This document shows, piece after piece, positions 62,620 through 64,000 of a stretch of DNA of 64,000 nt. The DNA comes from Streptomyces sp. TLI_105. Its GTDB lineage: Bacteria > Actinomycetota > Actinomycetes > Streptomycetales > Streptomycetaceae. The stretch lies in contig NZ_FNSM01000001.1 of NCBI RefSeq assembly GCF_900105415.1, positions 1,054,001-1,118,000 of the forward strand, read 5' to 3'. The translations under genes and the position numbers were made by a program. Each line of letters begins with the position of its first letter. Position 1 is the first letter of the stretch. The notes under the pieces are model-generated. The model searched no databases, was not told the origin of the DNA, and worked only from the letters and a program-made list of their open reading frames with translations.

Positions 62620-63135
62620 CACCCACCTCCCTCCGTGGCGGTACGCGAGGACTGAGCCCCCTCCATGGTGCCCTCGTCACCAGGTGGCCCACGAGCCGAA
62701 GACTCCGCGCACCGGCACCGGCAGCATGATCAGGAGGCGGCCGGCGATACCTTTCCCGCCGGGCTGGCACGGCACTGCCCCCCTGTCCCGAGCGAGGATT
62801 TCGGCGGCGTCGAACTACTCCAAGAGCGCATCCGCGTCCCCCCGGCCGGGCTGGGCGCGCCCCGCATCCGGGCCGGCCACGTGACCGCGGACAAGGATCA
62901 CCCCGCCCGTATTGATGCCGAGGTCCTCATGGGTCATCGCTCCCAGCCGGGTGTCGAGGGCGTCGGTGACGGCGGTGAAGGCGGGCGCCATGGCCTCGGT
63001 CGAGTGGTGTGTGGCCGCGTCGCGACGGTCGGCGGCGGCCGGTACTCCGCCCCGGCGAGGAATCCCGCCCTCGCGTCCAGATAGGGACGGCCTCCTCCGG
63101 GCGGATGCGGGCATGCCGCAGCCACGGCTGCCCGG
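62620..63135. other. Stretch with no clear gene
   Basis: A 99-codon minus-strand frame (62815-63114) contains a locally conserved-looking segment, ALDTRLGAMTHEDLGINTGG, but its N-terminus is unstructured and no ribosome-binding site is evident. It may be a remnant of a small gene. The promoter of the phosphatase gene should lie at the left edge. Confidence 0.4.
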
Positions 63136-63528
63136 TCACGTACGGCGGGCGTCTCGGCGGTGACGGTGCCGTGCCCTCCACCGGGCGAGGAGTTGACCGG
63201 GTGTGCTGGCCGGCGGTGTCCGTTCCGCCGGCTCTCGCTCCTGCGGGGTGAGAGCGATGTGGGGCATGAGGTAGCGGTCGCCGTCCGTCTCCAGCACGCA
63301 CAGGGGAACGTCGTCCACGTCGTCGGGGTGGCCGATCCTGACGACCATCCGCTTGGGCGGAAGGGCGGGGATCTCCCCCTCCAGGACAGTGGCCTGGTGG
63401 CGCGGAGCACGGGCCGCGGCGACGGTCTTCCCGTTGACCCAGACTTCCGCGCGCCGACGCCGCGGGTCGTGCAGGACGGTGATCGATTGACCGTCCTGGT
63501 CCAGGTGGTAACGGTGGTGACCTGCCAT
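63136..63528 (-). CDS. Small conserved actinobacterial hypothetical protein
   Basis: 130 residues from ATG 63528 with GAGGAGG 6 nt upstream. Recognisable segments are HHRYHLDQDGQSITVLHD, EVWVNGKTVA, GHPDDVDDVPLCVLETDGDRY and TPGQLLARWRAR. From memory, near-identical proteins occur widely in Streptomyces. It looks like a beta-rich cytosolic protein; function unknown. Confidence 0.75.
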   Translation of the reverse strand: MAGHHRYHLDQDGQSITVLHDPRRRRAEVWVNGKTVAAARAPRHQATVLEGEIPALPPKRMVVRIGHPDDVDDVPLCVLETDGDRYLMPHIALTPQEREPAERTPPASTPGQLLARWRARHRHRRDARRT

Positions 63529-63722
63529 GTCGGCCTCCTCGGACGTTCCTGTCACCAGCGTAGAACGCCGAGCCTCCCCCCTGTCGTGACCCCGCCCGGG
63601 GACGGTGGACGGAGTCGCCCGTCCTCGTCCCTGCTGATCGCCGCGCTGAGTCCGTGCTGATCGCCGTGCTGATGCGGAGCGGATCAGACGCCGTCGGTGA
63701 GCCGGCCGAAAGGCTGCCGGCC

Positions 63723-64000
63723 CTACGGCTCCGGCGCGGTCCTCTGTATCGCGACGAGCGCCGCGTCGTCCCCGAGATGGCCGCCGGCGTACGTCTGGAG
63801 GTCGGCCCGCAGCCGGTCGAGCAGGATCGCCGGGTCGTCACTCGCCCAGCCGGCGAGCCGCTCCGTCAGGGGGTAGAAGGCGCGCGAGCGGTCACGTGCC
63901 TCTGTCACTCCGTCCGTGTGGAGAAGCAGCACGTCTTCGACGCCGAAGGGGAACGTCTCGACCGTCACGTCCGCCGCCAGGACGTCCGAGAGCCCGAGCG
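63723..64000 (-). CDS. SpoIIE/PP2C phosphatase, C-terminal part (gene continues past the window)
   Basis: At least 92 residues in one frame reaching the window end: LGLSDVLAADVTVETFPFGV, LLLHTDGVTEARD and LGDDAALVAIQRT are the closing motifs of a PP2C/SpoIIE-type serine phosphatase. The rest lies beyond base 64000 on the minus strand. With the gene at 60520-62619 it makes two such phosphatases in this region. Confidence 0.88.
   Translation of the reverse strand, partial: LGLSDVLAADVTVETFPFGVEDVLLLHTDGVTEARDRSRAFYPLTERLAGWASDDPAILLDRLRADLQTYAGGHLGDDAALVAIQRTAPEP

Noticed and set aside
62815..63114. Minus-strand frame with a DALDTRLGAMTHEDLGINTGG segment
   Set aside because: Possibly a remnant, but no ribosome-binding site and an unstructured N-terminus; insufficient support for a gene call.

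Overview
The window looks like part of a Streptomyces (or close actinomycete) chromosome. It is very GC-rich, codons end almost always in G or C, GTG starts and 1-4 base ATGA/GTGA overlaps are frequent, and many genes encode Sec, Tat or lipoprotein exports. The mix of secreted hydrolases, metal and iron loci, a P450, and many broken genes suggests an accessory chromosome-arm region rather than the core.

Layout. (1) 1-10 kb: a protein/peptide-scavenging block with a secreted M6 metalloprotease, an S33 aminopeptidase, a five-gene oligopeptide ABC transporter, a frameshifted M6 paralogue and a short M9 collagenase. Similar sequence boxes lie upstream of three of the transcription units. (2) 10.8-22.4 kb: two divergent giant secreted proteins, an RHS/YD-repeat protein with an inserted ricin-B lectin and a DNRLRE/LamG/ricin-B protein. 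(3) 22.4-29.5 kb: a gene graveyard (NRPS carrier-domain relic, one-spacer type I-E-like CRISPR relic, LysR, Lrp and TetR relics) mixed with intact secreted peptidoglycan hydrolases, a GH18 chitinase-like enzyme and a polysaccharide-lyase-like Tat protein. (4) 29.6-42.2 kb: a complete NRPS-independent siderophore locus (PLP decarboxylase, two IucA/IucC synthetases, MFS exporter, ATP-grasp ligase) with an FhuF-type reductase and a binding-protein-dependent uptake system, flanked by four iron boxes. (5) 42.2-51.9 kb: regulators, a DUF2231 protein, GTP cyclohydrolase I and a scattered arsenic-resistance island (flavoproteins, two ArsR, ArsN-like acetyltransferase, aquaporin, LMW-type ArsC) with several decayed partners. 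(6) 52-64 kb: a 1473-aa STAND-type NTPase with an N-terminal Cap4/DUF4297-like region and a long helical-repeat tail (candidate anti-phage sensor), a LigD polymerase with a truncated LigD 3'-phosphoesterase fragment, an HhH-GPD DNA glycosylase, a cytochrome P450 and PAS/GAF/PP2C phosphatases.

How the parts work together. The proteases and peptide importer form an external protein-feeding system. The siderophore genes cover synthesis, export, re-import and reductive iron release, probably under DmdR/IdeR control. The arsenic genes provide reduction (ArsC), passage through an aquaporin, sensing (ArsR) and organoarsenical acetylation, but no dedicated efflux pump is seen. The number of truncated genes points to repeated insertion and deletion. 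The most interesting items are the STAND protein, the minimal CRISPR relic, the pump-less arsenic island and the RHS/ricin pair. All calls come from reading the sequence; no database search was run.
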